Below are positions 19,419-28,618 of a DNA stretch of 55,021 bases, one piece after another. Origin of the DNA: Bacillus sp. FJAT-27245 (GTDB lineage Bacteria > Bacillota > Bacilli > Bacillales > Cytobacillaceae); contig NZ_LIGI01000001.1 in the NCBI RefSeq assembly GCF_001273955.1, forward strand, positions 4,529,236 to 4,584,256, written 5' to 3'. Below the pieces are notes generated by a model. It was not told where the DNA came from. It did no database searches and worked only from the letters and a program-made list of their open reading frames with translations. A program made the position numbers and the translations under genes. Position 1 is the stretch's first letter, and each line of letters opens with the position of its first letter.

Positions 19419-19709
19419 ATGGAAGTGACAGACGTAAGATTGCGCCGGGTAAATACAGAAGGGCGAATGAGAGCGATTGCATCAATAACGCTCGACAATG
19501 AATTTGTCGTCCACGATATCCGTGTGATCGATGGCAACAACGGCTTGTTTGTGGCAATGCCAAGCAAGCGGACTCCGGACGGGGAATTCCGGGATATTGC
19601 CCATCCGATCAATTCCGGAACCCGCGGGAAGATTCAGGAAGCAGTTCTGGCCGAGTACCACCGCCTTGGAGAATTGGAAGTAGAATTTGAAGAAGCCGGA
19701 GCTTCCTAA
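19419..19709 (+). CDS. spoVG: SpoVG, RNA/DNA-binding regulator
   Basis: 96 aa, family length 97. The core [49 protein letters not shown] is almost invariant across Firmicutes. SpoVG binds nucleic acid and affects septation and sporulation in Bacillus. ATG at 19419 follows AAAAGGGTG with about seven bases between; the longer frame from 19365 lies inside the sigma-H promoter. Confidence 0.96.
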   Translation: MEVTDVRLRRVNTEGRMRAIASITLDNEFVVHDIRVIDGNNGLFVAMPSKRTPDGEFRDIAHPINSGTRGKIQEAVLAEYHRLGELEVEFEEAGAS

Positions 19710-19721
19710 GAATACCGCAAC

Positions 19722-19753
19722 GAGGGCCTACTTCGAAAGTCAGGCTCTTTTTT
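19722..19753 (+). terminator. spoVG terminator
   Basis: GAGGGCCT plus ACTT pair with AAGT plus AGGCTC, with one bulge on each side, followed by TTTTTT. Confidence 0.85.
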
Positions 19754-19824
19754 CATTTTATCCAAACCCCTGTTGTTCCCCTTATACCACCATTGTGTCA
19801 ATTTTATACATTCCTCCTGTATCC

Positions 19825-19882
19825 TTGAAATGGGCGCCCATTTACGTTAATATTTTAAATTGGATATAGTGTAGCTGTCTGG
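19825..19882 (+). promoter_or_regulatory. glmU promoter region with a perfect palindrome
   Basis: AAATGGGCGCCCATTT (19828-19843) is a perfect 16-base palindrome. It overlaps the spacer of TTGAAA-N17-TAATAT (19825-19853). It would also sit just upstream of an alternative promoter TTTACG-N18-TATAGT (19841-19870). A regulator-binding site is inferred, with no named factor. Confidence 0.5.
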
Positions 19883-19934
19883 CAGCTGCCTTGAAGATCG
19901 AATCGCAATTCTGAAGGATATTGGAGGCATGGCC

Positions 19935-21308
19935 ATGTCGAACCGTTTTGCTGTCATTCTGGCTGCAGGCCAGGGGACACGCATGAAATCAAAACTGTAC
20001 AAAGTGCTACACCCTGTTTGTGGGAAACCGATGGTGGAGCATGTAGTTGACGAGATATCAAAGCTCTCCGTTGAAGAAATTGTTGCAATCGTTGGCCATG
20101 GTGCCGAACAGGTAAAGGAAATGCTTGGGGAAAAATGCAACTATGCACTGCAGGATCAGCAGCTTGGCACAGCCCATGCTGTTATGCAGGCAGCGTCCCT
20201 GCTGGAAGGCCGGGAAGGAACAACACTTGTTGTGTGCGGAGATACCCCACTCATCCGGGCAGAGACGATGGAGGCGCTGTTCCGCCATCATATCGAGCAA
20301 TCCGCAAAGGCGACCGTCCTGACTGCCAACATGGAAAATCCAGCAGGTTATGGCCGTGTAGTCCGCAATTCAAGCGGACATGTCGAGAAGATTGTTGAAC
20401 ATAAGGACGCCAGCGAGCAAGAGCGTGCGATAACGGAAATTAATACGGGAACATACTGCTTTGACAACAAGGCCCTGTTCGCTGCCCTCCAGAGTGTCTC
20501 CAATGAAAACGCGCAAGGGGAATATTACTTGCCGGATGTTATTGGGATCCTCAAAGGACAGGGTGAAACAGTCTCGGCCTACCTTGCGGAAAATCCCGAT
20601 GAAACGCTTGGCATCAATGATCGGGTCGCCCTCTCGGAAGCTGAACGGATTATGAGGGAGCGTATTAACGAGTTTCATATGAGAAACGGAGTCACGCTCA
20701 TTGACCCTGCCAACACTTACATTGGCGTTGGCATTGAAATCGGCAGGGATACGGTTATTTATCCAGGAACAAGCCTTCGCGGAAAAACGGTCATCGGAGA
20801 AGAATGCGTAATCGGGCCGAATTCTGAAATAGATTCATGTGAAATTGGGAACAAATCGGTTATCCGCCAATCGGCAGCTTTTAAGAGTTCAATTGGTTCA
20901 AACGTCAATATTGGGCCATTCGCCCATATACGCCCCGATTCAGCTCTTGGCAACGGCGTGAAAATCGGCAATTTTGTAGAAATAAAGAAAGCTGTGATGG
21001 GAGATTCCAGCAAAGCATCCCATTTGAGCTATATTGGAGACGCCGAGGTTGGAAAGGATGTCAATATCGGCTGCGGCTCCATTACCGTCAACTATGATGG
21101 CAAAAACAAGTTTTTGACAAAAATAGAAGATGGGGTATTTATCGGCTGCAACTCGAACCTGGTTGCCCCGGTGACAATCGGAAAAGATGCCTATGTCGCG
21201 GCGGGTTCCACCATTACTGAAAACGTGCCTCCTGAAGCATTGTCATTGGCAAGGGCCCGGCAGGTAAACAAGGAAAATTATGTTCAAAAACTTAACAGTA
21301 GGAAATAA
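19935..21308 (+). CDS. glmU: bifunctional UDP-N-acetylglucosamine pyrophosphorylase / glucosamine-1-phosphate N-acetyltransferase
   Basis: 457 aa. The N-terminal uridylyltransferase domain has the nucleotide loop [18 protein letters not shown]. The C-terminal half is a left-handed beta-helix of hexapeptide repeats (about 251-450) with the acetyltransferase active site. It makes UDP-GlcNAc for peptidoglycan and teichoic acids. Of two ATGs (19929, 19935) the second has seven bases after GGAGG and matches the family N-terminus. prs follows after 16 bases. Confidence 0.97.
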   Translation: MSNRFAVILAAGQGTRMKSKLYKVLHPVCGKPMVEHVVDEISKLSVEEIVAIVGHGAEQVKEMLGEKCNYALQDQQLGTAHAVMQAASLLEGREGTTLVVCGDTPLIRAETMEALFRHHIEQSAKATVLTANMENPAGYGRVVRNSSGHVEKIVEHKDASEQERAITEINTGTYCFDNKALFAALQSVSNENAQGEYYLPDVIGILKGQGETVSAYLAENPDETLGINDRVALSEAERIMRERINEFHMRNGVTLIDPANTYIGVGIEIGRDTVIYPGTSLRGKTVIGEECVIGPNSEIDSCEIGNKSVIRQSAAFKSSIGSNVNIGPFAHIRPDSALGNGVKIGNFVEIKKAVMGDSSKASHLSYIGDAEVGKDVNIGCGSITVNYDGKNKFLTKIEDGVFIGCNSNLVAPVTIGKDAYVAAGSTITENVPPEALSLARARQVNKENYVQKLNSRK

Positions 21309-21324
21309 CCAATTGGAGGCCATC

Positions 21325-22281
21325 ATGTCAAATCAATACCTAGACCCGAATTTAAAGGTTTTCAGCCTGAACTCAAACTATCCGCTGGCCGCTGAAATTG
21401 CCAAAGTAATAGGTGTCGAACTTGGAAAATGCTCCGTCACCCGTTTCAGTGATGGGGAAATCCAAATCAATATCGAAGAGAGCATCCGCGGCTGCGACGT
21501 GTATGTTATCCAATCGACAAGCGCGCCGGTCAATGAGAATATCATGGAGCTGCTCATCATGATTGACGCATTGAAACGAGCGTCAGCGAAGACAATCAAC
21601 ATCGTTATGCCTTATTATGGTTATGCGCGCCAGGATAGGAAAGCGCGCGCCCGTGAACCGATTACAGCGAAGCTTGTAGCTAACCTGCTCGAAACAGCAG
21701 GGGCTACCCGCGTAATTACACTTGACTTGCATGCGCCGCAAATCCAGGGGTTCTTTGATATCCCGATTGATCATCTGATGGGTGTACCAATTTTGTCGGA
21801 ACATTTCAGGAGCAGGGATTTGAATGGGGATATTGTCATCGTCTCCCCTGACCACGGCGGGGTTACCCGCGCCAGGAAGCTGGCTGAACGCCTGAAAGCG
21901 CCAATTGCCATTATCGATAAGCGCCGGCCACGTCCGAATGTAGCCGAAGTGATGAATATCGTCGGACATATCGAAGGCAAGGTCGCTATCCTGATTGATG
22001 ATATAATTGATACTGCAGGCACAATCACACTAGCTGCAAACGCACTTGCGGAAAACGGCGCAAAAGCGGTGTATGCGTGCTGCACGCATCCGGTCTTGTC
22101 GGGGCCGGCTATTGAACGCATCCAAAACTCGAATATTAAAGAGCTTGTTGTAACAAATACAATTGAGTTGAAGGATGAAAAGAAAATAGGTAAAATTACC
22201 ATGCTTTCAGTCGCTCCTCTTATTGGCGAAGCCATTATAAGGGTGCATGAGGAGCAATCCGTAAGCACATTATTCGACTAA
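21325..22281 (+). CDS. prs: ribose-phosphate pyrophosphokinase
   Basis: 318 aa. It makes PRPP from ribose 5-phosphate and ATP for purine, pyrimidine, histidine and tryptophan synthesis. The catalytic flexible loop ([12 protein letters not shown]), the [11 protein letters not shown] signature and the PRPP loop [10 protein letters not shown] (about 222-231) are complete. ATG at 21325 has TTGGAGG upstream; the longer frame from 21280 overlaps glmU. It is co-transcribed with glmU. PRPP is the inducer of PurR encoded nearby. Confidence 0.97.
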   Translation: MSNQYLDPNLKVFSLNSNYPLAAEIAKVIGVELGKCSVTRFSDGEIQINIEESIRGCDVYVIQSTSAPVNENIMELLIMIDALKRASAKTINIVMPYYGYARQDRKARAREPITAKLVANLLETAGATRVITLDLHAPQIQGFFDIPIDHLMGVPILSEHFRSRDLNGDIVIVSPDHGGVTRARKLAERLKAPIAIIDKRRPRPNVAEVMNIVGHIEGKVAILIDDIIDTAGTITLAANALAENGAKAVYACCTHPVLSGPAIERIQNSNIKELVVTNTIELKDEKKIGKITMLSVAPLIGEAIIRVHEEQSVSTLFD

Positions 22282-22289
22282 AATCTGTT

Positions 22290-22330
22290 GTGAGGGTCTC
22301 CCGTACGGGCAGGGCCTTTTCCTCACGTTT
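22290..22330 (+). terminator. hairpin region after prs
   Basis: GTGAGG and CCTCAC arms enclose a CCCGTACGGG palindrome; the tail is GTTTTAG. It is likely a weak or partial terminator. TTAGATTAATCTAA (22349-22362), a perfect 14-base palindrome, follows. Confidence 0.5.
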
Positions 22331-22364
22331 TAGCAGGTTTCCGCCTCTTAGATTAATCTAATGC

Positions 22365-22390
22365 GTTTAGACCTACCTCTTTTAGGGCAC
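22365..22390 (+). promoter_or_regulatory. weak sigma-B-like promoter of ctc
   Basis: GTTTAG, a 14-base spacer and GGGCAC resemble sigma-B GTTTAA-N12/14-GGGTAT with mismatches in both hexamers. ctc is the classic sigma-B gene in B. subtilis, which is the main reason to consider it. Confidence 0.3.
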
Positions 22391-22435
22391 TTTTTTATAG
22401 AGGAACCAAAGAAGAAACAGGAAGGGGATAAATTC

Positions 22436-23071
22436 ATGAGTACAGTTTTGCAGGCAAAGAACCGCAGCGGAGAGAAAAAGATTTCTGTGAGGAAGTTACG
22501 GAGGGAGGGCAATATTCCGGCTGTCGTCTACGGGTCCGAAGTTGACAGTACGCCTGTATACGTCAGCGCGGCCGATTTTGCCAAAACAATCAAAGAAGTC
22601 GGAAGAAACGGTGTTTTTTCCCTTGATGTCGATGGAAACAAGCAGGATGTTGTCTTGACTGATTATCAAAAAGAGGTCATAAACAATGATATTATCCATG
22701 CAGACTTTCTTGCGGTGGACAAGTCGACGAAGATTAATGCCGAAGTAAACGTCACCCTCGTAGGGGATTCTCAGGGAGTCAGGGATGGCGGCGTTCTGCA
22801 ACAGCCGTTGTTCGCAGTTTCCATTACGAGCACCCCGGCGAATATTCCTCCGGCCATTGAAGTGGACATTACTTCAATGCAGGTGGGTGAAGTGCTTACG
22901 ATTGCCGATTTGAATACAGAAGGCAAGTATGAGATTAACCATGAGCCTGACGAGGTCATCGCTTCCATCCTGCCACCTAGGGTTGAGGAAGAAATTGATT
23001 CGGGCGAACAGCAGGACGGAGGAGTTCCTGAGAATGAAGAAGGCAGGGAAACAGAGCCTTCTGAAAAATAA
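22436..23071 (+). CDS. ctc: ribosomal protein L25/general stress protein Ctc
   Basis: 211 aa, the long form: an N-terminal L25 domain that binds 5S rRNA (about 1-92) and the C-terminal TL5/Ctc domain (about 95-190), then an acidic tail rich in Glu. The opening MSTVLQAKNRSGEKK and VRKLRREGNIPAVVYG are characteristic. ATG at 22436 follows GGAAGGGG; the frame upstream to 22361 lacks family similarity and covers the promoter region. Confidence 0.93.
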   Translation: MSTVLQAKNRSGEKKISVRKLRREGNIPAVVYGSEVDSTPVYVSAADFAKTIKEVGRNGVFSLDVDGNKQDVVLTDYQKEVINNDIIHADFLAVDKSTKINAEVNVTLVGDSQGVRDGGVLQQPLFAVSITSTPANIPPAIEVDITSMQVGEVLTIADLNTEGKYEINHEPDEVIASILPPRVEEEIDSGEQQDGGVPENEEGRETEPSEK

Positions 23072-23077
23072 TAAACC

Positions 23078-23110
23078 AGACGTAGCCTTAGAAATAAGGT
23101 TACGTCTTTT
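23078..23110 (+). terminator. ctc terminator
   Basis: AGACGTA and CCTTA pair with TAAGG and TACGTCT, leaving one G-T mismatch, followed by TTTTAT. Confidence 0.85.
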
Positions 23111-23137
23111 ATCATTTATTGAGCGGGGGAATCAGGA

Positions 23138-23698
23138 TTGAAATTGATTGTCGGTTTAGGAAATCCCGGCAGGCAGTACGCGGACACCAGGCATAACATT
23201 GGCTTTGCCGTCATTGAACGCCTGTCGGACAAGCTTGGCATCCCTCTGGACCAGCTGAAACACAAAGGCTTGTTCGGAATGGGCCATTACAAAGGCGAAA
23301 AGGTAATGCTTCTGATGCCCCTCACTTATATGAATCTTTCAGGTGAATCCATCCGCGCGGCTATGGATTTTTATAAAATTGATACCGAGGGCCTTCTTGT
23401 TATTTACGATGACCTTGATTTGCCTGCAGGGAAAATCCGCCTCCGCCAAAAAGGAAGCCCAGGCGGCCATAATGGAATCAAGTCAACAATCGCCCATCTT
23501 GGAACGGCCAACTTTAACAGGATCAGGATTGGGATCAGCAGGCCCCCAGCTGGCATGGCTGTACCGGATTATGTACTCGGCCGGTTCAGGAAGGACGAAG
23601 AACCGCTGATGGTGGAAGCTGTCGAGAAAAGCGCAGCCGCCTGTGAGGCATGGCTCGAAAAGCCATTTTTACAAGTGATGAACGAATTTAACCAGTGA
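23138..23698 (+). CDS. pth: peptidyl-tRNA hydrolase
   Basis: 186 aa (spoVC in B. subtilis). It releases peptides from tRNAs dropped by stalled ribosomes. VGLGNPG, the catalytic histidine His19 in TRHNIG, the aspartate in VIYDDLDLPAGKIRLR and GGHNGIKS are all present. The start is TTG with GGGGGAATCAGG upstream. It follows the ctc terminator by only 28 bases, so read-through or an unrecognised promoter must supply it. Confidence 0.96.
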   Translation: MKLIVGLGNPGRQYADTRHNIGFAVIERLSDKLGIPLDQLKHKGLFGMGHYKGEKVMLLMPLTYMNLSGESIRAAMDFYKIDTEGLLVIYDDLDLPAGKIRLRQKGSPGGHNGIKSTIAHLGTANFNRIRIGISRPPAGMAVPDYVLGRFRKDEEPLMVEAVEKSAAACEAWLEKPFLQVMNEFNQ

Positions 23699-23720
23699 CC
23701 TGGCAATACAATGGAGGAAA

Positions 23721-23751
23721 TGAATAATCTTTTTCCGCGCCGTCCATACTA
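23721..23751 (+). promoter_or_regulatory. sigma-F/sigma-G promoter of fin
   Basis: TGAATA, an 18-base spacer and CATACTA are an exact match to the sigma-G consensus. Read as sigma-F, GAATA-N15-GTCCATACT has one mismatch in each half. B. subtilis fin is transcribed by sigma-F and then sigma-G. Confidence 0.75.
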
Positions 23752-23781
23752 TGGATACGGCTTGCCTTAGGAGGGAAATGA

Positions 23782-24012
23782 TTGTCTATCCATTATATTT
23801 GCCGCCATTGCGGCGTCGGGCTCGGTTCGATTGGCCATACATCAGCCGACTCTGTGATGCTCGGCCTTCATGCGCTTAATGGGCGGGAAAGGGCCGCGAT
23901 GGTTTCATATCAGCAAAACGGTGATATACAAATAAAGTCCATATGTGAAAATTGCCAGGAATCATTAGAAAAAAACCCAAGTCTACATCAATATGATTAC
24001 TTGATTCATTAA
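23782..24012 (+). CDS. fin: anti-sigma-F factor Fin
   Basis: 76 aa (formerly YabK). Fin binds sigma-F late in forespore development and helps the switch to sigma-G. Two CxxC pairs (Cys7/Cys10 and Cys55/Cys58) form the zinc site; the RHCGVGLGSIGH segment is characteristic. The start is TTG with TAGGAGGG eight bases before it. Together with csfB this window holds two forespore anti-sigma factors. It is monocistronic with a strong terminator, between pth and mfd as in B. subtilis. Confidence 0.93.
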   Translation: MSIHYICRHCGVGLGSIGHTSADSVMLGLHALNGRERAAMVSYQQNGDIQIKSICENCQESLEKNPSLHQYDYLIH

Positions 24013-24016
24013 TCAG

Positions 24017-24046
24017 GCTTTGGATAAAGTTCCAAAGCGTTTTTCT
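24017..24046 (+). terminator. fin terminator
   Basis: Perfect GCTTTGGA / TCCAAAGC stem with a six-base loop, followed by TTTTT. Confidence 0.9.
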
Positions 24047-24120
24047 GTTTCTATACGATGGGAGTATAACGTATGAGTTTTGGAGAAAAAGGAAAAGCAG
24101 CCGGGGAAGGAGTGAACGGG

Positions 24121-27100
24121 ATGGAAGGACTGAAAGCGCTGTTTCTTGATCAGGAAGATATACAATCTGTTATCAGTGGGGTGGAAGGCGGTTTAAAGGA
24201 GCAGTTGGTCGCCGGTTTGTCCGGCTCCTCCCGGACGGTCCTCGCGGCGTCGATTTACAAGCAGACGGGCAGGCCGATCCTTCTCGTCACCCATAACCTC
24301 CTTCAGGCACAAAAGCTATATGACGATATTTCAAGTCTCTTACCTGAAAGGGAAGTTTACTTATTTCCTGCCAATGAATTGATTGCCGCTGAAATGAGCA
24401 TTGCCAGCCCCGAACTTAGGGCGCAGAGGATTGAGGTGCTAAATGACTGGAGCACGGGTGGGAAAGGCATCCTGATTGTTCCGGCGGCGGGGCTGAGGAA
24501 GATTCTTCCGCCGAGGGAAGTATGGGCAGGGTACCAGTTCCGGATAAGCACTGATAAAGACCTGGATATAGACGAAGCGCTGGAGGCTTTTGTGAAAATG
24601 GGTTATGTCCGGTCAGAGATGGTCGCAACCCCCGGGGAATTCAGCGTCAGGGGTGGAATAATTGATATTTTCCCGCTCACACAGACAAACCCGTTCCGGA
24701 TAGAGTTATTCGACACAGAGGTGGAATCAATCCGGACTTTTTCCATTGAAGACCAGCGTTCAAGGGAAAAAGTTACGGAAGCGTTGATTGGCCCGGCGAC
24801 AGAATTGCCGCTAGGCGAGGCCGATTATTCGAGGTTGTCCCAAAAACTTGCGGAAGGCTTGACGGAAAGCCTGAAGGCAATCAAGGATGATAAAGCGAAG
24901 CTACAGATGTCGCAAAATGTTTCTTTTGAATTGGAGCAGTTGAAAAATGGCCAGCGCCCGGACCAACTATTTAAATATGCCTCGCTGGCATATGAACATC
25001 CAGCTAGTTTACTAGACTATCTTCCCGGAAACGGCTTGGTCATAATCGACGAGGTCAGCAGGGTACAGGAAATGAATGACTCCCTGGACAGGGAAGAAGC
25101 GGAGTGGTACACATCGCTGTTAAGCGAAGGGAAGATTATCCATGGTTTATCCCTATCCCACCGTGTCCCTGATCTTTTCCAAAAAAGAGTATTTCCTGTT
25201 TTGTATTTGTCGTTATTCCTCCGCCATGTGGCCAATACGAACCCGCAGAATATCATCAATATTTCCTCGAGGCAGATGCAAAATTTCCATGGACAAATGC
25301 ATCTCTTGAAGTCGGAGATGGAACGCTGGAGAAAGGGCGGTTATACGGTTCTTTTCCTCGGCGCAGATTCCGAACGGGTTGGAAAGCTGCAAAGAGTGCT
25401 CGAGGACTATGGGATAGAAGCGGGATTGGCAAGCGGCGACGCCAGGCTTGTTCCCGGCAGTGCCTTGATTATGCTAGGAAGCCTTCAGGGGGGATTTGAG
25501 CTTCCCTTGCAGAAAATCGCGGTAATTACCGAGGAGGAACTTTTTAGCAAACGACCGAAGAAATCCCGCCAGCGCCAAAAGCTTTCCAACGCGGAGCGGA
25601 TTAAAAGTTATTCGGAGCTGAAAGTCGGCGACTATGTCGTCCATGTCAATCACGGGATTGGGAAATACCTTGGCATCGAAACGCTCGTCATCAATGGGCT
25701 CCACAAGGATTATCTCCATATCCGCTACCAGGGGACAGACAAGCTTTATGTCCCTGTTGAACAGATCGACCTTGTCCAGAAGTATGTTGGGTCGGAGGGA
25801 AAAGAGCCGAAGATTTACAAGCTTGGGGGAAGCGATTGGAAACGGGTTAAGAAAAAGGTCCAATCGTCCGTACAGGATATTGCGGATGATTTGATAAAGC
25901 TGTATGCGGAGCGGGAGGCTGCGGTCGGGTATGCTTTCAGCCCAGACGGCGATTTGCAGAGGGAATTCGATGCTTCCTTCCCTTACCAGGAAACGGAGGA
26001 CCAGCTTCGTTCCATCCACGAAATCAAGCGGGATATGGAAAAGCCGCGGCCGATGGATCGGCTTCTTTGCGGCGATGTTGGCTACGGGAAAACAGAAGTT
26101 GCCATCCGGGCAGCCTTCAAGGCAATTGCCGATGGGAAGCAGGTCGCCTTTCTCGTCCCTACTACAATCCTGGCACAGCAGCACTATGAGACAATCAGGG
26201 AAAGGTTCCAGGACTACCCAGTCACGATTGGCCTCTTGAGCCGGTTCCGTTCAAGGAAACAGCAAACGGAAACGATTAAAGGGCTAAAAGCGGGTACTGT
26301 TGACATCGTTGTCGGCACACACAGGCTTTTGTCCAAGGATGTTGTTTACCGGGACATCGGCTTATTGATTATCGATGAAGAGCAGCGGTTCGGGGTGACG
26401 CATAAAGAGAAAATCAAGCAATTAAAAACAAACGTTGATGTGTTAACGCTGACCGCAACGCCGATTCCAAGGACACTCCATATGTCAATGCTTGGCGTCC
26501 GCGATTTGTCGGTCATTGAAACTCCCCCGGAAAACCGTTTCCCAATCCAGACTTACGTAATGGAATACAATGGGATGCTTGTAAAGGAAGCGATTGAACG
26601 GGAACTTGCAAGGGATGGGCAGGTCTACTTCCTGTATAACCGTGTCGAGGATATTGAACGGAAGGCAGAGGAAATTTCCATGCTTGTTCCGGATGCCCGG
26701 GTTACCTATGCCCACGGGCAAATGTCCGAAAATGAGCTCGAATCCGTCATGATCAGCTTCCTTGCGGGTGAATTCGATGTTCTTGTTAGCACGACAATAA
26801 TTGAAACAGGCGTTGATATACCAAACGTCAATACCCTGATTGTCCATGATGCGGACAGGATGGGGTTGTCACAACTGTATCAGCTAAGGGGGCGTGTCGG
26901 GAGGTCAAACAGGATTGCCTATGCCTATTTTACCTACCGGAAGGACAAGGTACTTACCGAAGTAGCCGAAAAGCGGCTCCATGCGATAAAAGAATTTACG
27001 GAACTTGGTTCGGGCTTTAAAATCGCGATGCGGGACCTGTCCATCAGGGGTGCCGGAAATCTTCTTGGCGCCCAGCAGCATGGCTTTATCGATTCTGTCG

Positions 27101-27651
27101 GTTTCGACCTTTACTCACAAATGCTGAAGGAAGCGATTGAAGAGCGACGAGGAAAGCAGAAGGATGAAGAAAGGCCGACAGTCGAAATCGATCTCGAAAT
27201 TGATGCCTATATACCGGATTCCTACATTCGGGATGGGCACCAAAAGATTGAAATGTACAAACGGTTCAGGGGAATTGAAGGGATTGAAGACCTGAACGAA
27301 CTGGAAGAAGAATTAAAAGACCGTTTCGGGGAATATCCTGACGAAGTTTCCTACCTGTTCAATGTTGCCGAAATAAAAATCCACTCCCTAAAAGCGGGTG
27401 TCGAATCAATCAAACAGCTAAAGGATACAGTTACCATCCTTTTGGATGAGAAAGGGAGCACGGAAATCCCCGGGGATGCAATTGTTGAAATCACCTATCC
27501 TTACGGGCGAAGGGCCGGCTTCGGAATGGACGGCAGCAAGTTCAAAATTACCCTGGATGTCCGCGGGGAGGGAACCTCGAGGTGGCTGCATGCCATTTAT
27601 GAAATTGCGAGGGGGCTGGACGCCGCCAGGAATAAAATAGGAAAGAAATAA
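24121..27651 (+). CDS. mfd: transcription-repair coupling factor Mfd
   Basis: 1176 aa (B. subtilis 1177). Mfd displaces RNA polymerase stalled at lesions and recruits UvrA. The order is UvrB-homology region (about 1-300), the RNA-polymerase-interaction domain (about 470-550, near LKVGDYVVHVNHGIGKYLG), then the RecG-like helicase with Walker A GDVGYGKTE, DEEQRFG and TRG motifs, and the C-terminal D7 domain. ATG at 24121 has GGAAGGAG eight bases before it and aligns with the family start. The in-frame ATG at 24073, with GGGAG upstream, is a second possibility adding 16 residues. Confidence 0.97.
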   Translation: MEGLKALFLDQEDIQSVISGVEGGLKEQLVAGLSGSSRTVLAASIYKQTGRPILLVTHNLLQAQKLYDDISSLLPEREVYLFPANELIAAEMSIASPELRAQRIEVLNDWSTGGKGILIVPAAGLRKILPPREVWAGYQFRISTDKDLDIDEALEAFVKMGYVRSEMVATPGEFSVRGGIIDIFPLTQTNPFRIELFDTEVESIRTFSIEDQRSREKVTEALIGPATELPLGEADYSRLSQKLAEGLTESLKAIKDDKAKLQMSQNVSFELEQLKNGQRPDQLFKYASLAYEHPASLLDYLPGNGLVIIDEVSRVQEMNDSLDREEAEWYTSLLSEGKIIHGLSLSHRVPDLFQKRVFPVLYLSLFLRHVANTNPQNIINISSRQMQNFHGQMHLLKSEMERWRKGGYTVLFLGADSERVGKLQRVLEDYGIEAGLASGDARLVPGSALIMLGSLQGGFELPLQKIAVITEEELFSKRPKKSRQRQKLSNAERIKSYSELKVGDYVVHVNHGIGKYLGIETLVINGLHKDYLHIRYQGTDKLYVPVEQIDLVQKYVGSEGKEPKIYKLGGSDWKRVKKKVQSSVQDIADDLIKLYAEREAAVGYAFSPDGDLQREFDASFPYQETEDQLRSIHEIKRDMEKPRPMDRLLCGDVGYGKTEVAIRAAFKAIADGKQVAFLVPTTILAQQHYETIRERFQDYPVTIGLLSRFRSRKQQTETIKGLKAGTVDIVVGTHRLLSKDVVYRDIGLLIIDEEQRFGVTHKEKIKQLKTNVDVLTLTATPIPRTLHMSMLGVRDLSVIETPPENRFPIQTYVMEYNGMLVKEAIERELARDGQVYFLYNRVEDIERKAEEISMLVPDARVTYAHGQMSENELESVMISFLAGEFDVLVSTTIIETGVDIPNVNTLIVHDADRMGLSQLYQLRGRVGRSNRIAYAYFTYRKDKVLTEVAEKRLHAIKEFTELGSGFKIAMRDLSIRGAGNLLGAQQHGFIDSVGFDLYSQMLKEAIEERRGKQKDEERPTVEIDLEIDAYIPDSYIRDGHQKIEMYKRFRGIEGIEDLNELEEELKDRFGEYPDEVSYLFNVAEIKIHSLKAGVESIKQLKDTVTILLDEKGSTEIPGDAIVEITYPYGRRAGFGMDGSKFKITLDVRGEGTSRWLHAIYEIARGLDAARNKIGKK

Positions 27652-27672
27652 TCGTTGCAACGAGGTTTTTTA
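27652..27672 (+). terminator. weak mfd terminator
   Basis: TCGTTGCAACGA palindrome immediately after the mfd stop, followed by GG and a T run. The stem is only four to five pairs. Confidence 0.35.
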
Positions 27673-27796
27673 ATTGGTTTCAATGTTTTAGCACGAATAA
27701 ACATGGGTATTTCTACTATGTAAGCCGGAAACTTTTATTGGCAGCTTTATCCTATTTTGGAAGTTTTGTTACCTCTAATAAAATCCTATTCGCCAA

Positions 27797-27826
27797 TGAA
27801 TAGAACTTTCCATATGAAGGATACTA
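27797..27826 (+). promoter_or_regulatory. sigma-G promoter of spoVT
   Basis: TGAATA (27797-27802), a 17-base spacer and GATACTA (27820-27826), one base from the sigma-G consensus CATACTA. spoVT is sigma-G dependent in B. subtilis. The remainder of the mfd-spoVT gap shows nothing else. Confidence 0.7.
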
Positions 27827-27908
27827 AGTTCAAACTTGGTGAAGCTATCACCATAAAGGAAAAAGGAACACCAATTTCAATCATCAGATGAAAGTGAGGC
27901 AACATTGG

Positions 27909-28445
27909 ATGAAAGCAACAGGTATAGTTCGTCGAATCGATGATTTGGGTCGTGTTGTTATTCCAAAGGAAATCCGCAGAACCCTTCGTATAAGGGAAGG
28001 AGATCCATTGGAGATTTTCGTCGACCGTGATGGAGAAGTAATCCTTAAAAAGTATTCACCAATCAACGAGTTAGGCGACTTTGCAAGGGAATATGCAGAA
28101 GCGCTTTATGACAGCCTTGGAAATCCTGTATTAATTTGTGACCGGGATACTTATATCGCGGTGGCGGGAGGTTCCAAGAAAGATTTTCTGAACAAGAATA
28201 TTGGGGAAGTGGTTGAAAAGGCTATGGAAGACCGCTCTTCGGTCCTTGTCACCCAGCAAGGGACAATCGGGCTGGTCGATGGGATTGAGGAATCGGTTTC
28301 TGCCTATACAATCGGACCAATCATCGCAAATGGCGACCCAATCGGAGCAGTCATCATTTTTGCAAAAGAAGGCAACCTTGGGGAAGTAGAGCAAAAAGCG
28401 GTTGAAACAGCAGCAGGCTTCCTTGCAAGGCAAATGGAACAGTAA
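27909..28445 (+). CDS. spoVT: stage V sporulation protein SpoVT
   Basis: 178 aa, the same length as B. subtilis. The N-terminal AbrB-like DNA-binding domain (MKATGIVRRIDDLGRVVIP, 1-52) is joined to a GAF-like C-terminal domain (about 56-178). SpoVT is a forespore regulator that activates or represses sigma-G genes. ATG at 27909 matches the family start; AAGTGAGG lies nine bases upstream. The longer frame from 27888 adds residues without similarity. It shares its DNA-binding fold with AbrB, encoded at 7760-8038. Confidence 0.96.
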   Translation: MKATGIVRRIDDLGRVVIPKEIRRTLRIREGDPLEIFVDRDGEVILKKYSPINELGDFAREYAEALYDSLGNPVLICDRDTYIAVAGGSKKDFLNKNIGEVVEKAMEDRSSVLVTQQGTIGLVDGIEESVSAYTIGPIIANGDPIGAVIIFAKEGNLGEVEQKAVETAAGFLARQMEQ

Positions 28446-28452
28446 TGAAGGA

Positions 28453-28488
28453 GAAGGCTGGCCCAAAGCGGGTACAGCCTTCTTTTTT
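28453..28488 (+). terminator. spoVT terminator
   Basis: GAAGGCTG / CAGCCTTC stem with an inner GCCC/GGGT pairing, followed by TTTTTT. Confidence 0.9.
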
Positions 28489-28577
28489 GGAAAAATCGGA
28501 GTGTGTAAGGTCCCTCCATCACGTTCGGCCTGCTTGCACTTCACTAAAATGACGTTTCGTCTGGATATGGGACCATA

Positions 28578-28586
28578 TGCTATAAT
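28578..28586 (+). promoter_or_regulatory. extended -10 promoter of yabM
   Basis: TGCTATAAT is a perfect extended -10 element, 32 bases before the yabM start. The -35 region (TCGTCT) is poor. Confidence 0.5.
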
Positions 28587-28618
28587 AGTTGTCGAATTCT
28601 ATTATGAAGGAGACTGAA

